DNA of 64,000 nucleotides from Mycobacterium pseudokansasii (GCF_900566075.1 NZ_UPHU01000001.1:2170001-2234000), one strand, 5' to 3'. Counted from the first letter of the stretch, positions 19,330 to 28,677 are shown. Notes: a model not told the origin generated them from the letters alone. Numbers and translations are program-made.

Positions 19330-21018
19330 GTGTCCTTGACGGTGGCCGATATCGATCGGTGGAACGCGCAAGCGGTCCGGGAGGTGTTTCACGCCGCCAA
19401 GTCCCGAGCCGAGGTGACGTTGGAGGTGTCCCGTCAGTTGGCGACGTTGTCGATATTTGCGAGCTCCGGCGGCAAGACCGCTGAGGCGGCGGCACACCAA
19501 AACGAGGGGCTTCGCCGCGATCTCGACGCCCACGGTTACGAGGCGTTGGCCGTTGCCCGCGCGGCTGACAGGGCCGCGGACGGCATTGTGAAGGTTCAAT
19601 CGGACCTGGCCGCACTACGCAAAGCCGCCGCGGCCGCCGAGCTGACGGTCGACGCGCTCAGCAACAAGGTGGTGCCGGTCCCCGGACTGCGGTATACCGA
19701 GGCCGAGTGGGCGCGGATGCTGGCCAAGCAAGCGGAGCTGCAGGCCGAGCTCGATGTGATCGTTGCCGAGGCCAACGCCGTCGACGAGCAATTGGCCTCA
19801 GCGGTCAACATGGCTGACGGAGATGCGCCCGTCCCGGCGGAGTCCGGTCCGCCGGTCGGTCCCGAAGGCCTGACACCGACACAGCTTGCCAGCGACGCCA
19901 ACGAGGAGCGGCTGCGCGAGGAGCGCGCCAAGCTGCAAGCCCGTATCGGACAGTTGCAGGGACGATACGACGACCTTGCGGCACAGGCTGCCAGAGATTA
20001 CAACAACGGCATCCTGAACAGCGATGTGTTAGGCCAGCTTGCCGCCCTTGATGGTCAGCTGAATGCCGCCAAGGGTCGGCTGGCCGACCTTGACGCCGTC
20101 GATCAGGCGCTGCGCAATGCCCCGGAGACTTACCTCGCCCAACTCCGGATTCCCGACGACCCGCACCAGCAGGTGCTGGCGGCCGTGGCCGTCGGCAATC
20201 CGGATACCGCGGCCAACGTGTCGGTGACCGTGCCTGGGGTGGGTTCCACAACTCGAGGTACTTTGCCCGGGATGGTGACCGAGGCCCGCAACTTGCAGAG
20301 AGAAGAAATTCGGCAACTCAATGCCGCCGGCAAGCCCGCGTCAGTTGCCACGATCGCTTGGATGGGCTACACGCCGCCGCCCAACCCGCTCGACACCGGG
20401 AGCGCGGGCGATTTGTGGCAGACCATGACCGACGAGCAGGCACGAGCCGGCGCTGCGGACTTATCAAGGTATCTGCAGCAGGTCCGAGCAAACAACCCCA
20501 ATGGCCACCTGACGGTGTTGGGACACTCCTACGGGTCGCTAACCGCGTCGCTGGCCTTGCAGGACCTCAACGCCCACGGTTCCCACCCGGTTAACGATGT
20601 GGTGTTCTACGGCTCGCCCGGCCTGGAACTGTACAGCCCGGCGCAGCTCGGGCTCGACCACGGGCAGGCCTACGTCATGCAGGCGCCGCACGACCTCATC
20701 ACAGATCTGGTGGCCCCGGTGGCACCATTGCACGGCTGGGGTCCAGACCCCTACCTGACCCCCGGCCTGACGGAACTTTCGTCGCAGGCAGGTTTCGATC
20801 CTGGCGGCATTTGGCGTGACGGGGTGTATGCCCATGGCGACTATCCTCGCGTCTTCCAAGACGCCGCTGGCCAGCCGCAGCTGCGGATGTCCGGCTACAA
20901 CTTCGCGGCGATCGCCGCCGGGCTGCCCGGCAACAAGGTGGAGGCGCCGTTGCTTCCGCCGGTTCTGGGCGGTGGCATGCCCGGCGCGCCGGGCCCGGTA
21001 CCGGAAGGGGGGCACTGA
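19330..21018 (+). CDS. DUF1023 alpha/beta hydrolase with helical N-terminus (Rv2797c ortholog)
   Basis: The protein is 562 residues. Roughly residues 1-250 are helical with coiled-coil character (ERLREERAKLQARIGQLQG). The C-terminal half is a DUF1023 alpha/beta hydrolase with GYTPPPNPLDTGSA and the nucleophile elbow HLTVLGHSYGSLTASLAL. The Ser of GHSYG is the likely catalytic residue, and the Asp and His should lie in APHDLITDLVAP and YAHGDYPRV. The substrate is unknown. The GTG at 19330 is three bases after the WXG100-like gene. The stop overlaps the first lppV copy by one base, so these genes and the lipoproteins are probably co-transcribed. Confidence 0.87.
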   Translation: MSLTVADIDRWNAQAVREVFHAAKSRAEVTLEVSRQLATLSIFASSGGKTAEAAAHQNEGLRRDLDAHGYEALAVARAADRAADGIVKVQSDLAALRKAAAAAELTVDALSNKVVPVPGLRYTEAEWARMLAKQAELQAELDVIVAEANAVDEQLASAVNMADGDAPVPAESGPPVGPEGLTPTQLASDANEERLREERAKLQARIGQLQGRYDDLAAQAARDYNNGILNSDVLGQLAALDGQLNAAKGRLADLDAVDQALRNAPETYLAQLRIPDDPHQQVLAAVAVGNPDTAANVSVTVPGVGSTTRGTLPGMVTEARNLQREEIRQLNAAGKPASVATIAWMGYTPPPNPLDTGSAGDLWQTMTDEQARAGAADLSRYLQQVRANNPNGHLTVLGHSYGSLTASLALQDLNAHGSHPVNDVVFYGSPGLELYSPAQLGLDHGQAYVMQAPHDLITDLVAPVAPLHGWGPDPYLTPGLTELSSQAGFDPGGIWRDGVYAHGDYPRVFQDAAGQPQLRMSGYNFAAIAAGLPGNKVEAPLLPPVLGGGMPGAPGPVPEGGH

Positions 21019-21581
21019 TGCGGTGGCCGATGGCGTGGCTGCTGACCGTGGTCTGTGTGATGGTGCTGGGCTGCGGTCGCAGCGGTCATGGGACCGGTAG
21101 TGGAGAGGAGGGGCCGTTGAGCCCGGAGAAGGTCGCCGAACTTGAGAACGCATTGCGCGCCAAGCCGGCGCTGGAAGCAGCGAAGGACGAGTACCGGGCT
21201 GTGGCGGCCGAAATGGCAAATGCAATCACAGCATTGGTGCCCGGGTTGACATGGAGGACCGACATGGATACCTGGACGGGCTGCGGTGGCGATTATGAAT
21301 GGACCAGGGCAAAAGCCGCGTATTTCATGGTGGTCTTCAGTGGACCAATCCCGGACGACAAGTGGCCGCAGGCCGTGCAGATCGTAAAAGACCGTGGTAA
21401 ACAATTCGGCGCCACCAACTTCGGGGTGATGAAAAACAAGCCTGGCGATCACGATGTCTACATCGCGGGCCATGGCGGAGTCGAGTTCAAGCTATCCACT
21501 CAGAAGGCGGCGGTGCTCACCGCGCAATCGGACTGCCGCATCAGCCAAACCGATACGCCGAAACCCTCGCCCAGCGCGTAG
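21018..21581 (+). CDS. lppV: LppV/LppA-family lipoprotein, copy 1
   Basis: Putative surface lipoprotein of 187 residues, the same length as M. tuberculosis LppV. The signal peptide ends in the lipobox VLGC with Cys19 as acylation site. The mature part has the family features GPLSPEKVAELEN, DMDTWTGCGGDYEW and KLSTQKAAVLTAQSDCRISQ, with two conserved Cys. Bases 21325-21514 are 188/190 identical to copy 2, which points to recent duplication or gene conversion. It is translationally coupled to the DUF1023 gene (stop-start overlap at 21018). Function is unknown; the family is concentrated in pathogenic mycobacteria. Confidence 0.9.
   Translation: MRWPMAWLLTVVCVMVLGCGRSGHGTGSGEEGPLSPEKVAELENALRAKPALEAAKDEYRAVAAEMANAITALVPGLTWRTDMDTWTGCGGDYEWTRAKAAYFMVVFSGPIPDDKWPQAVQIVKDRGKQFGATNFGVMKNKPGDHDVYIAGHGGVEFKLSTQKAAVLTAQSDCRISQTDTPKPSPSA
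21325..21514 (+). repeat. 190-bp near-identical repeat, copy in first lppV
   Basis: This block differs from 21929-22118 at only two positions, while the flanking halves of the two genes are more divergent. The offset between the copies is 604 bases. Confidence 0.9.
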
Positions 21582-21624
21582 CGGTTCGGACCGTGGCAAA
21601 AGACTAGTGACGCAGGTTCCCGAC

Positions 21625-22185
21625 ATGCGATGGCTTGTGGCCTGGCTGGCCGTGGTTTGTGTGATGGTGCTGGGCTGTGGTCGCATCGGTCATGGAACCG
21701 GTCGTGGTGAGGAGGGGCCGTTGAGCCCCGAAAAGGTGGCCGAATTGGAGAACCCGCTGCGGGCCAAGCCTTCATTGGAGGCCGCCAGGGAGGAGTATCG
21801 CGCCGCGGTGACGCAGATGGCCAATTCGATCACAGGCTTGGTGCCGGGGTTGACTTGGCGAACCGATATGGACAGCTGGAACCACTGTGAAGGCGAATAT
21901 GTATGGACCGACGCCAAGATGGCTTACCTCATGGTGGTCTTCAGTGGACCAATCCCGGACGACAAGTGGCCGCAGGCCGTGCAGATCGTCAAAGACCGTG
22001 GTAAACAATTCGGCGCCACCAACTTCGGGGTGATGAAAAACAAGCCTGGCGATCACGATGTCTACATCGCGGGCCATGGCGGAGTCGAGTTCAAGCTATC
22101 CACTCAGAAAGCGGCGGTCCTCACGGCACAGTCAGATTGCCGGATCAGCGAAACCGACACCCCGAAACCACCGCCAACCTCCTAG
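21625..22185 (+). CDS. LppV/LppA-family lipoprotein, copy 2
   Basis: Lipoprotein paralogue of 186 residues from the ATG at 21625; a GTG at 21607 would add six residues. The lipobox is VLGC with Cys18. Its N-terminal coding part (21680-21770) matches copy 3 at 87 of 91 bases. Its centre is distinctive (DMDSWNHCEGEYVWTDAKMA). Its C-terminal part is nearly identical to copy 1. It is therefore a mosaic of its two neighbours. It lies 43 bases after copy 1 and 18 bases before copy 3, probably in one transcript. Confidence 0.88.
   Translation: MRWLVAWLAVVCVMVLGCGRIGHGTGRGEEGPLSPEKVAELENPLRAKPSLEAAREEYRAAVTQMANSITGLVPGLTWRTDMDSWNHCEGEYVWTDAKMAYLMVVFSGPIPDDKWPQAVQIVKDRGKQFGATNFGVMKNKPGDHDVYIAGHGGVEFKLSTQKAAVLTAQSDCRISETDTPKPPPTS
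21929..22118 (+). repeat. 190-bp near-identical repeat, copy in second lppV
   Basis: Partner of the block at 21325-21514, with two substitutions, both silent or conservative (GTA/GTC and AAG/AAA codons). Confidence 0.9.
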
Positions 22186-22203
22186 CCGCCGGAGAGGACA
22201 TTG

Positions 22204-22764
22204 ATGCGATTGCCCATGGCGTGGCTGATGGTCCTAATTCTTGTGATGGGCCTAGGCTGCGGTCGCATCGGTCATGGAACCGGTCGTGGAGAGGAAGGCC
22301 CGTTGAGCCCCGAAAAGGTGGCCGAATTGGAGAACCCGCTGCGGGCTAAGCCGCCGCTAGAGGCCGCCAAGGATCAGTACCGGGCCGCGGTGACTCAGAT
22401 GGCCAACGCGATAACGGCCCTGGTGCCTGGGTTGACTTGGTCGATGGACATGGATACCTGGACTGGCTGCGGCGGTGACTACGAGTGGACCAGGGCCAAA
22501 GCGGCCTATTTCATGGTCGGGTTTAGTGGACCAATCCCCGACGACAACTGGCCGCAGGCCGTTCAGATCGTTAAGGACGGGGCAAAACAATTCGGCGTGA
22601 CCAACTTTGGTGTCATGAAAGACAAGCCGGGTGACCACGACATATACATTTCCGGAGCTGGCGGCATATTCAAGCTCGGCACCCAGGTTGCGTCATCGCT
22701 CACCGCGCAATCGGACTGCCGCATCAGCCAGACCGACACGCCCAAACCCACGCCCACCCCGTAG
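22204..22764 (+). CDS. LppV/LppA-family lipoprotein, copy 3
   Basis: Third tandem paralogue, 186 residues from the ATG at 22204; a TTG three bases earlier is also in frame. The signal peptide ends GLGC with Cys19. The centre DMDTWTGCGGDYEW matches copy 1, the N-terminal half matches copy 2, and the region after VKDGAKQFGVTNFGVMKDKP is the most divergent (SGAGGIFKLGTQVASSL). The tail TPKPTPTP is proline-rich, as in the other copies. It is probably the last gene of the transcript before pptH. Confidence 0.88.
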   Translation: MRLPMAWLMVLILVMGLGCGRIGHGTGRGEEGPLSPEKVAELENPLRAKPPLEAAKDQYRAAVTQMANAITALVPGLTWSMDMDTWTGCGGDYEWTRAKAAYFMVGFSGPIPDDNWPQAVQIVKDGAKQFGVTNFGVMKDKPGDHDIYISGAGGIFKLGTQVASSLTAQSDCRISQTDTPKPTPTP

Positions 22765-22820
22765 CGCGCCGCAGCAAAGCGTGTGACAAGGAACGATTCG
22801 TCTGCACCTCGCCAGTTCAT

Positions 22821-22826
22821 TAGGGT
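22821..22826 (+). promoter_or_regulatory. candidate -10 element (TAGGGT) upstream of pptH
   Basis: TAGGGT lies eight bases before the GTG at 22835, which fits a leaderless or near-leaderless start for the pptH-pptT-truB group. Confidence 0.33.
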
Positions 22827-22834
22827 GGTTAATC

Positions 22835-23800
22835 GTGACAGGGCACGAGTCGACCGGCGGACAGCCGACGCTGTGGGCTGTCTCCGACCTGCACACCGGT
22901 CACCTGGGCAACAAGCCCGTCGCCGAGTCGCTGCACCCCTCGTCGCCGGACGACTGGCTGATCGTCGCCGGCGATGTCGCCGAACGCACCGACGAGATCC
23001 GCTGGACACTGGACTTGCTGCGGCGGCGGTTCGCCAAAGTCATCTGGGTGCCCGGCAATCACGAGTTGTGGACCACCAACCGCGACCCCATGCAGATCTT
23101 CGGCAAAGCGCGTTACGACTATCTGGTCAATATGTGCGACGAACTGGGCGTCGTGACCCCCGAGCACCCGTTTCCGGTGTGGACCGAACGCGGCGGCCCG
23201 GCCACCATCGTTCCGATGTTCCTGCTCTACGACTACTCCTTTCTGCCGCACGGCGCGACCAGCAAAGCCGAGGGCATGGCGATCGCCAAGCAACGCAACG
23301 TGGTGGCCACCGACGAATTCCTGCTCTCACCCGAGCCGTACTCCACCCGAACCGCCTGGTGCCACGAACGGGTGGCCAGCACGCGCGCGCGTCTCGAACA
23401 GCTCGATTGGATGCAACCGACCGTGCTCGTCAACCACTTTCCCCTGGTGCGCGAGCCCTGCGAAGCGCTGTTCTACCCGGAATTCTCGCTGTGGTGCGGA
23501 ACCACCAAGACCGCCGACTGGCACACCCGCTACAACTCCGTGTGCTCGGTATACGGCCATCTCCACATTCCCCGCACCACCTGGCATGACGAGGTGCGCT
23601 TCGAAGAGGTGTCGGTGGGCTACCCGCGGGAATGGCGCCGTCGCAAGCCCTACAGCTGGCTGCGCCAAGTCCTGCCCGATCCGCAGTACGCGCCGGGTTA
23701 TCTCAACGACTTCGGCGGTCACTTCGTCATCACTCCCGAGATGCGTGCCCAAGCCGCCCAATTCCGGGAAAGATTGCGGCAGCGGCAATTACGGCGGTGA
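22835..23800 (+). CDS. pptH: metallophosphoesterase, 4'-phosphopantetheinyl hydrolase PptH
   Basis: Calcineurin-like metallophosphoesterase, 321 residues. Metal ligands are visible in AVSDLHTGHLG, VAGDVAER, VPGNHELW, VNHFPLV and YGHLHIPR. The M. tuberculosis ortholog Rv2795c is known as PptH and removes the 4'-phosphopantetheine arm from carrier proteins, opposing PptT. The overlap of its stop with the pptT start (GTGA at 23797-23800) ties the two opposing activities to one mRNA. The GTG at 22835 gives the family length. It is cytoplasmic. Confidence 0.92.
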   Translation: MTGHESTGGQPTLWAVSDLHTGHLGNKPVAESLHPSSPDDWLIVAGDVAERTDEIRWTLDLLRRRFAKVIWVPGNHELWTTNRDPMQIFGKARYDYLVNMCDELGVVTPEHPFPVWTERGGPATIVPMFLLYDYSFLPHGATSKAEGMAIAKQRNVVATDEFLLSPEPYSTRTAWCHERVASTRARLEQLDWMQPTVLVNHFPLVREPCEALFYPEFSLWCGTTKTADWHTRYNSVCSVYGHLHIPRTTWHDEVRFEEVSVGYPREWRRRKPYSWLRQVLPDPQYAPGYLNDFGGHFVITPEMRAQAAQFRERLRQRQLRR

Positions 23801-24480
23801 CGACGAGCATGCTGGTGTCGTCGGTGTTGCCCGGCGCGGTGGTCGAGGATCTGGCGTACGCCGAGATGTACTCCGACCCGCCCGGTCTGGCGCCCTTGCC
23901 GGACGAGGAACCGTTGATTGCCAAGTCGGTGGACAAGCGCCGCAACGAATTCATCACCGCCCGCCATTGCGCCCGCGTCGCGCTGCGTGAGCTCGGCGTG
24001 CCGCCGGTGCCGATTCTCAAGGGCGACAAGGGACAACCCTGCTGGCCCGACGGCGTCGTCGGCAGTCTGACCCACTGCACCGGCTATCGAGGCGCGGTGG
24101 TCGGGCGCAGCGGCGCCGTGCGTTCGGTGGGCATCGACGCCGAACCGCACGACGTGCTGCCCAACGGCGTGCTCGACGCGATCAGCCTGCCTGCCGAACG
24201 CGCGGAGCTACCCCGCAGCATGCCGGCCGGCCTGCACTGGGACCGAATCTTGTTCTGCGCCAAGGAGGCGACGTACAAGGCGTGGTTTCCGCTGACCGAG
24301 AGATGGCTGGGTTTCGAAGACGCCCACATTACGTTCGACGCCGACGCCTCCGGTGTGACGGGCCGCTTCAGGTCGCGCATCCTGATCGACCCGTCGGCCC
24401 TGTCGGGTCCGCCGCTGACGACGCTGAGCGGCCGATGGTCGGTAGAACGTGGCCTGGTGCTGACCGCTATCGTGCTATGA
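23797..24480 (+). CDS. pptT: 4'-phosphopantetheinyl transferase PptT
   Basis: Sfp-type transferase that attaches phosphopantetheine from CoA to type I polyketide synthases, NRPSs and carrier proteins, and is essential for mycolate and lipid virulence factor synthesis in M. tuberculosis. The product is 227 residues, as in Rv2794c. The Mg-binding motif VGIDAEPHD and the second signature [11 protein letters not shown] are intact, along with [20 protein letters not shown]. The start overlaps pptH and the stop overlaps truB (ATGA at 24477-24480), so three genes are coupled in a row. Confidence 0.95.
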   Translation: MTTSMLVSSVLPGAVVEDLAYAEMYSDPPGLAPLPDEEPLIAKSVDKRRNEFITARHCARVALRELGVPPVPILKGDKGQPCWPDGVVGSLTHCTGYRGAVVGRSGAVRSVGIDAEPHDVLPNGVLDAISLPAERAELPRSMPAGLHWDRILFCAKEATYKAWFPLTERWLGFEDAHITFDADASGVTGRFRSRILIDPSALSGPPLTTLSGRWSVERGLVLTAIVL

Positions 24481-25373
24481 GCCAAAGCCCCACTGGCCCA
24501 GGTCTTGTGGTGGTCGACAAGCCGGCCGGAATGACCAGTCACGACGTGGTGGGGCGGTGCCGCCGCATCTTCGCCACCCGCAAGGTAGGCCACGCAGGGA
24601 CGCTGGACCCGATGGCCACCGGCGTGCTGGTCATCGGAATCGATCGCGCCACCAAGATCCTCGGCCTGCTGATCGCGACGTCGAAGTCGTATACCGCCAC
24701 CATCCGCCTGGGGGTATCGACGTCCACCGACGACGCCGAAGGTGAAGTGCTGCAAACCGTTTCCGCCGCACATATCACGGACGAGCAGATCGCCAGCGCA
24801 ATCGCCGGGCTGTGTGGCGACATCAGGCAGGTGCCCTCGGCGGTCAGCGCAATCAAGGTCGGCGGCCGTCGCGCCTATGAGCTCGCGCGCCAGGGACAAC
24901 CAGTAGAACTCGAGGCTCGGCCGGTACGCGTCGACCGGTTCGACGTACTGGCCGCGCGACGCGGCGGTGACGGCGTCGTCGACCTCGACGTGGAAGTCGA
25001 CTGCTCGTCGGGAACCTACATCCGCGCGTTGGCCCGTGATCTCGGTGATGCCCTTGGAGTGGGGGGCCACCTGACATTGTTGCGGCGGACCCGGGTGGGC
25101 CGCTTCGCCCTGGACCAGGCGTGCTCGCTCGACGAGCTGGCGCAGCATCCGCAACTCAGCCTGAGCCTGGACGACGCGTGTCTGCTGATGTTTGCCCGCC
25201 GCGACCTCACCGCCGAGGAGGCCGAGGCCGCCGCCAACGGCCGGCCCCTCGCACCGGCCGGTATCGACGGCATATACGCAGCCGCCGACGCCGACGGGCG
25301 GGTGATTGCCGTGCTGCGCGACGAGGGGCCACGGACCACATCCCTGGTCGTAATTCGTCCGGCAACGTTGTAG
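24477..25373 (+). CDS. truB: tRNA pseudouridine(55) synthase TruB
   Basis: TruB forms pseudouridine 55 in the T-loop of tRNAs. The 298-residue protein equals the M. tuberculosis length. The catalytic Asp44 lies in [16 protein letters not shown], with the conserved [13 protein letters not shown] at the N-terminus and [14 protein letters not shown] in the core. The start overlaps the pptT stop. In H37Rv, from memory, an insertion element (Rv2791c-Rv2792c) lies between truB and ltp1. Here the gap to ltp1 is only 98 bases and has no IS remnant. Confidence 0.95.
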   Translation: MSQSPTGPGLVVVDKPAGMTSHDVVGRCRRIFATRKVGHAGTLDPMATGVLVIGIDRATKILGLLIATSKSYTATIRLGVSTSTDDAEGEVLQTVSAAHITDEQIASAIAGLCGDIRQVPSAVSAIKVGGRRAYELARQGQPVELEARPVRVDRFDVLAARRGGDGVVDLDVEVDCSSGTYIRALARDLGDALGVGGHLTLLRRTRVGRFALDQACSLDELAQHPQLSLSLDDACLLMFARRDLTAEEAEAAANGRPLAPAGIDGIYAAADADGRVIAVLRDEGPRTTSLVVIRPATL

Positions 25374-25471
25374 GGCACCCGGGCTGTTGTCCGTCGGTAG
25401 CCAGGTTGCACACTGGGAGGCAGGCCAACGGCGCTCGCCGAGCGGCCGCTGCTCGGATGGAAGGGGCGTGC

Positions 25472-26674
25472 ATGTCTCCCAAGATGCCTAACAAGGTTTT
25501 TGTCGTCGGCGTCGGCATGACCAAGTTCGAGAAGCCGGGCCGCCGCGAAGGCTGGGACTATCCCGACATGGCGCGGGAATCGGGAACCAATGCGCTGCGC
25601 GATGCCGGCATCGACTACAACGACGTCGAGCAAGGCTACGTCGGCTATGTCGCCGGCGATTCGACCTCCGGGCAGCGGGCGCTCTACGAGCTCGGCATGA
25701 CCGGGATCCCGATCGTCAACGTCAACAACAACTGCTCGACCGGCTCGACGGCGCTGTTCTTGGCGGCCCAGGCCATCCGGGGCGGAATCGCCGACTGCAC
25801 GATCGCGCTCGGCTTCGAGAAGATGCAACCCGGTTCGTTGAGCGGTGGCGCGCAAGACCGCGAATCGCCGATGGCCAGACACGTCAAAGCGCTGGCCCAG
25901 ATCGACGAGTTCGCCATGCCGGTGGCCCCGTGGATGTTCGGCGCTGCCGGCCGGGAGCACATGAAGCAGTACGGCACCACCGCAGAGCATTTCGCCAAGA
26001 TCGGCTACAAGAATCACAAGCATTCGGTCAACAACCCGTACGCGCAGTTCCAGGAGTCCTACACCCTCGACGACATCCTGGCGTCGCGGATGATCTCCGA
26101 CCCGCTGACCAAGCTGCAATGTTCGCCGACCTCCGACGGTTCGGCTGCGGCAATCCTGGCATCGGAGTCGTTCGTCGACAGGCACGGGCTGGCCGGCCAG
26201 GCCGTGGAGGTCGTCGGCCAGGCCATGACGACCGACTTCGCCTCGACCTTCGACGGCAGCGCCAAGAACCTCATCGGCTACGACATGAACGTTCAAGCGG
26301 CACAACGCGTTTACCAGCAATCGGGGCTCGGTCCCGAGGACTTCCAGGTCATCGAGCTACACGACTGCTTCTCGGCCAACGAGCTCTTGTTGTACGAGGC
26401 GCTGGGCTTGTGCGGCCCGGGTGAGGCCCCCAAGCTGATCGACAACGGCGACACCACCTATGGCGGACGCTGGGTGGTCAACCCGTCCGGAGGGCTCATC
26501 TCCAAGGGCCATCCGCTGGGCGCGACCGGATTGGCGCAGTGCTCCGAACTGACCTGGCAGCTTCGCGGCACCGCAGACAAGCGGCAGGTCGACAACGTCT
26601 CCGCCGCTTTGCAACACAACATCGGGCTGGGCGGCGCCGCCGTCGTCACCGCCTACCAGCGCGCCGAGCGCTGA
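25472..26674 (+). CDS. ltp1: lipid-transfer protein/thiolase-like Ltp1 (SCP-x type)
   Basis: Thiolase-superfamily protein of the sterol carrier protein x type, 400 residues, ortholog of Rv2790c. The nucleophile-region Cys88 lies in [12 protein letters not shown]. The catalytic His regions are [10 protein letters not shown] and [10 protein letters not shown], and the C-terminal [11 protein letters not shown] is conserved. It is expected to act on acyl- or sterol-side-chain CoA thioesters in the cytoplasm, as a thiolase or aldolase. Fourteen bases separate it from fadE21, which fits a beta-oxidation pair. The ATG is preceded by GGAAGGGGCG. Confidence 0.92.
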   Translation: MSPKMPNKVFVVGVGMTKFEKPGRREGWDYPDMARESGTNALRDAGIDYNDVEQGYVGYVAGDSTSGQRALYELGMTGIPIVNVNNNCSTGSTALFLAAQAIRGGIADCTIALGFEKMQPGSLSGGAQDRESPMARHVKALAQIDEFAMPVAPWMFGAAGREHMKQYGTTAEHFAKIGYKNHKHSVNNPYAQFQESYTLDDILASRMISDPLTKLQCSPTSDGSAAAILASESFVDRHGLAGQAVEVVGQAMTTDFASTFDGSAKNLIGYDMNVQAAQRVYQQSGLGPEDFQVIELHDCFSANELLLYEALGLCGPGEAPKLIDNGDTTYGGRWVVNPSGGLISKGHPLGATGLAQCSELTWQLRGTADKRQVDNVSAALQHNIGLGGAAVVTAYQRAER

Positions 26675-26688
26675 AGTCGGGGTGCGCC

Positions 26689-27933
26689 GTGATCGAGTGG
26701 TCCGAGACCGATCTGATGATGCGCGACGCGGTTCGCCAATTCATCGACAAAGAGATCCGGCCAAAATTGGATGAGCTGGAAACCGGTGTGCTGTCGCCAT
26801 ATCCGATCGTGCGCAAGCTGTTCAGCCAGTTCGGCCTCGACGTGCTGGCCGCCGAATCGGTCAAGTCGATGCTGGACCGGGAGCGGGCTGAGCAGCATGG
26901 GAATGGTGAAAGCTCAAGCGGTTCAGGAGGTTTCGGCGCTCAGGCATCGATGGCCGCGGTCATGGTGTCCGAACTCGCCGGGGTGAGCATCGGATTGATC
27001 AGCACGGTCGCGGTCAGCATCGGGTTGGGCGCGGCGACCATCATGAGCCGCGGCACGCTGGCCCAGAAGGAGCGCTGGCTGCCCGAGCTGATGACGCTGG
27101 AAAAGATCGCGGCGTGGGCAATCACCGAGCCGGACTCGGGCTCAGATGCGTTCGGCGGCATGAAAACTCATGTTAAACGCGACGGCGCGGACTACGTTCT
27201 CAACGGGCAGAAGACCTTCATCACCAACGGTCCAGACGCGGACGTGCTGGTGGTCTACGCGAAACTCGACGACGGCTCCGCTGGCGATGCCGATTCGGAC
27301 CGGCGCAACCGGCCGGTGCTCACCTTCGTTTTGGATGCGGGAATGCCGGGTCTGACGCAGGGCAAGCCGTTCAAGAAGATGGGCATGATGTCCTCGCCGA
27401 CCGGCGAGCTTTTCTTCGACAACGTGCGTCTGACTCCGGACCGCTTGCTGGGCGAAAAGGAACTACACGCCGACGGCGACGGGCGCGACAGCGCCCGGGC
27501 CAATTTCGCCGCCGAACGCCTCGGGGTTGCGTTGATGGCGCTGGGCATCATCAACGAATGTCACCGGCTGTGTGTGGCGTATGCGAAGACCCGCACCCTC
27601 TGGGGCAAGAACATCGGACAGTTCCAGCTGATCCAGCTCAAGCTTGCCAAGATGGAAATTGCTCGAATCAACGTGCAGAACATGGTGTTTCAAATTTTGG
27701 AACGGCTCAAGGCCGGCAAGCTGCCGTCGCTGGCAGAAGCATCGGCGATCAAGCTTTATTCGTCGGAGGCCGCCACCGACGTCGCGATGGAAGCCGTGCA
27801 GTTGTTCGGCGGCAACGGCTATATGGCCGAGTATCGGGTGGAACAGCTTGCCCGCGACGCAAAATCGCTGATGATCTATGCCGGCAGCAACGAGGTTCAG
27901 GTGACTCATATCGCCAAGGGACTGCTGGCCTGA
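26689..27933 (+). CDS. fadE21: acyl-CoA dehydrogenase FadE21
   Basis: FAD-dependent acyl-CoA dehydrogenase, 414 residues. Visible features are the FAD-binding AWAITEPDSGSDAFGG, the substrate loop LNGQKTFITNGPDADV, the C-terminal helices and the end region QLFGGNGYMAEYRVEQLARD, where Glu of AEYRVE fits the catalytic-base region. A Ser/Gly-rich insertion (ESSSGSGG near residues 72-79) interrupts the N-terminal helical domain. The GTG at 26689 follows ltp1 by 14 bases. The natural acyl-CoA is unknown. Confidence 0.92.
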   Translation: MIEWSETDLMMRDAVRQFIDKEIRPKLDELETGVLSPYPIVRKLFSQFGLDVLAAESVKSMLDRERAEQHGNGESSSGSGGFGAQASMAAVMVSELAGVSIGLISTVAVSIGLGAATIMSRGTLAQKERWLPELMTLEKIAAWAITEPDSGSDAFGGMKTHVKRDGADYVLNGQKTFITNGPDADVLVVYAKLDDGSAGDADSDRRNRPVLTFVLDAGMPGLTQGKPFKKMGMMSSPTGELFFDNVRLTPDRLLGEKELHADGDGRDSARANFAAERLGVALMALGIINECHRLCVAYAKTRTLWGKNIGQFQLIQLKLAKMEIARINVQNMVFQILERLKAGKLPSLAEASAIKLYSSEAATDVAMEAVQLFGGNGYMAEYRVEQLARDAKSLMIYAGSNEVQVTHIAKGLLA

Positions 27934-27968
27934 GCCGCAGGGCCTTTCGCGCCGCACCCGCGATCGCG

Positions 27969-28661
27969 TTAGGCCACTACCCAGATCGCTCGTGCCGCCG
28001 GGCTGCCCAACTCGACAGGCGTCGGTGCGCCATCGCCCGACTCGATCGCCACCGAGATCATGCCGGCGAATTCGCGCCGCGTGACAACCCGCAGCCGTGA
28101 GTCCAGGCTGATTCCGACACTGTCGAAGTACCGCAGCATTTCCGGGTCGGCATCGGAAATGCGGGCCACCGTGCCGGTGTCGCCGTCGCGACACTCCCAC
28201 AATTGCCGGGCCGGCGGCGTGGGCACTTGCCCGTCGGAGGCCGGAATCGGATCGCCGTGCGGATCGCGCTGCGGAAAGCCCAGCTTGGCGTCGATCCGGG
28301 CCACCAGCCGATCCGATACGGCGTGTTCGAGCACCTCGGCCTCGTCGTGCACTTCGTCCCAGCCGTAGCCGAGTTCATTGACCAGGAAAGTTTCCAGAAG
28401 CCGGTGTCGGCGCACCATCGCCAGCGCCGCGCGGCGGCCGGCTTCGGTCAACGTCACCGCGCCGTATTTTTCGTGGTCGACCAGACCCTGCTCGGCGAGT
28501 CTGCGGATCGACTCCGAGGCCGTGCTGGCCGAGACCCCGATCTTCTCGGCCAGCATCTTGGTACTGACCTTTTGCAACGACCACTCCTGGGCCTTCCAAA
28601 TCACCTTCAGGTAGTCCTGGGCAACCGTGGTAAGGCCGCCAGGCTCTTCGTCAGACCTCAC
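27969..28661 (-). CDS. sirR: DtxR/MntR-family metal-dependent repressor SirR
   Basis: Metal-sensing repressor of the DtxR family, 230 residues, ortholog of Rv2788 (described in M. tuberculosis as the Mn-responsive MntR). The winged helix has the recognition region KIGVSASTASESIRRLAEQG. The dimerisation and metal domain carries RRHRLLETFLVNELGY and DEAEVLEHAVSDRL, with its Glu and His ligands. A C-terminal SH3-like domain follows. The GTG at 28659-28661 is chosen because homology starts at VRSDEEPGG. An imperfect palindrome overlapping the -10 just upstream suggests autoregulation. It converges on fadE21. Confidence 0.92.
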   Translation of the reverse strand: MRSDEEPGGLTTVAQDYLKVIWKAQEWSLQKVSTKMLAEKIGVSASTASESIRRLAEQGLVDHEKYGAVTLTEAGRRAALAMVRRHRLLETFLVNELGYGWDEVHDEAEVLEHAVSDRLVARIDAKLGFPQRDPHGDPIPASDGQVPTPPARQLWECRDGDTGTVARISDADPEMLRYFDSVGISLDSRLRVVTRREFAGMISVAIESGDGAPTPVELGSPAARAIWVVA

Positions 28662-28663
28662 AA

Positions 28664-28677
28664 CCTGAAAGTTTAGG
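28664..28677 (-). promoter_or_regulatory. candidate autoregulatory operator and -10 of sirR
   Basis: CCTAAACTTTCAGG (minus strand) matches its own reverse complement at 10 of 14 positions. It contains TAAACT, a TANNNT -10, eight bases before the sirR GTG. Its half-sites resemble DtxR/MntR boxes (CCTAA...TTAGG). A repressor bound here would cover the promoter. Confidence 0.4.

Noticed and set aside
25374..25471. Insertion sequence between truB and ltp1, as recalled for H37Rv
   Set aside because: The gap is 98 bases with no transposase frame or terminal inverted repeats.
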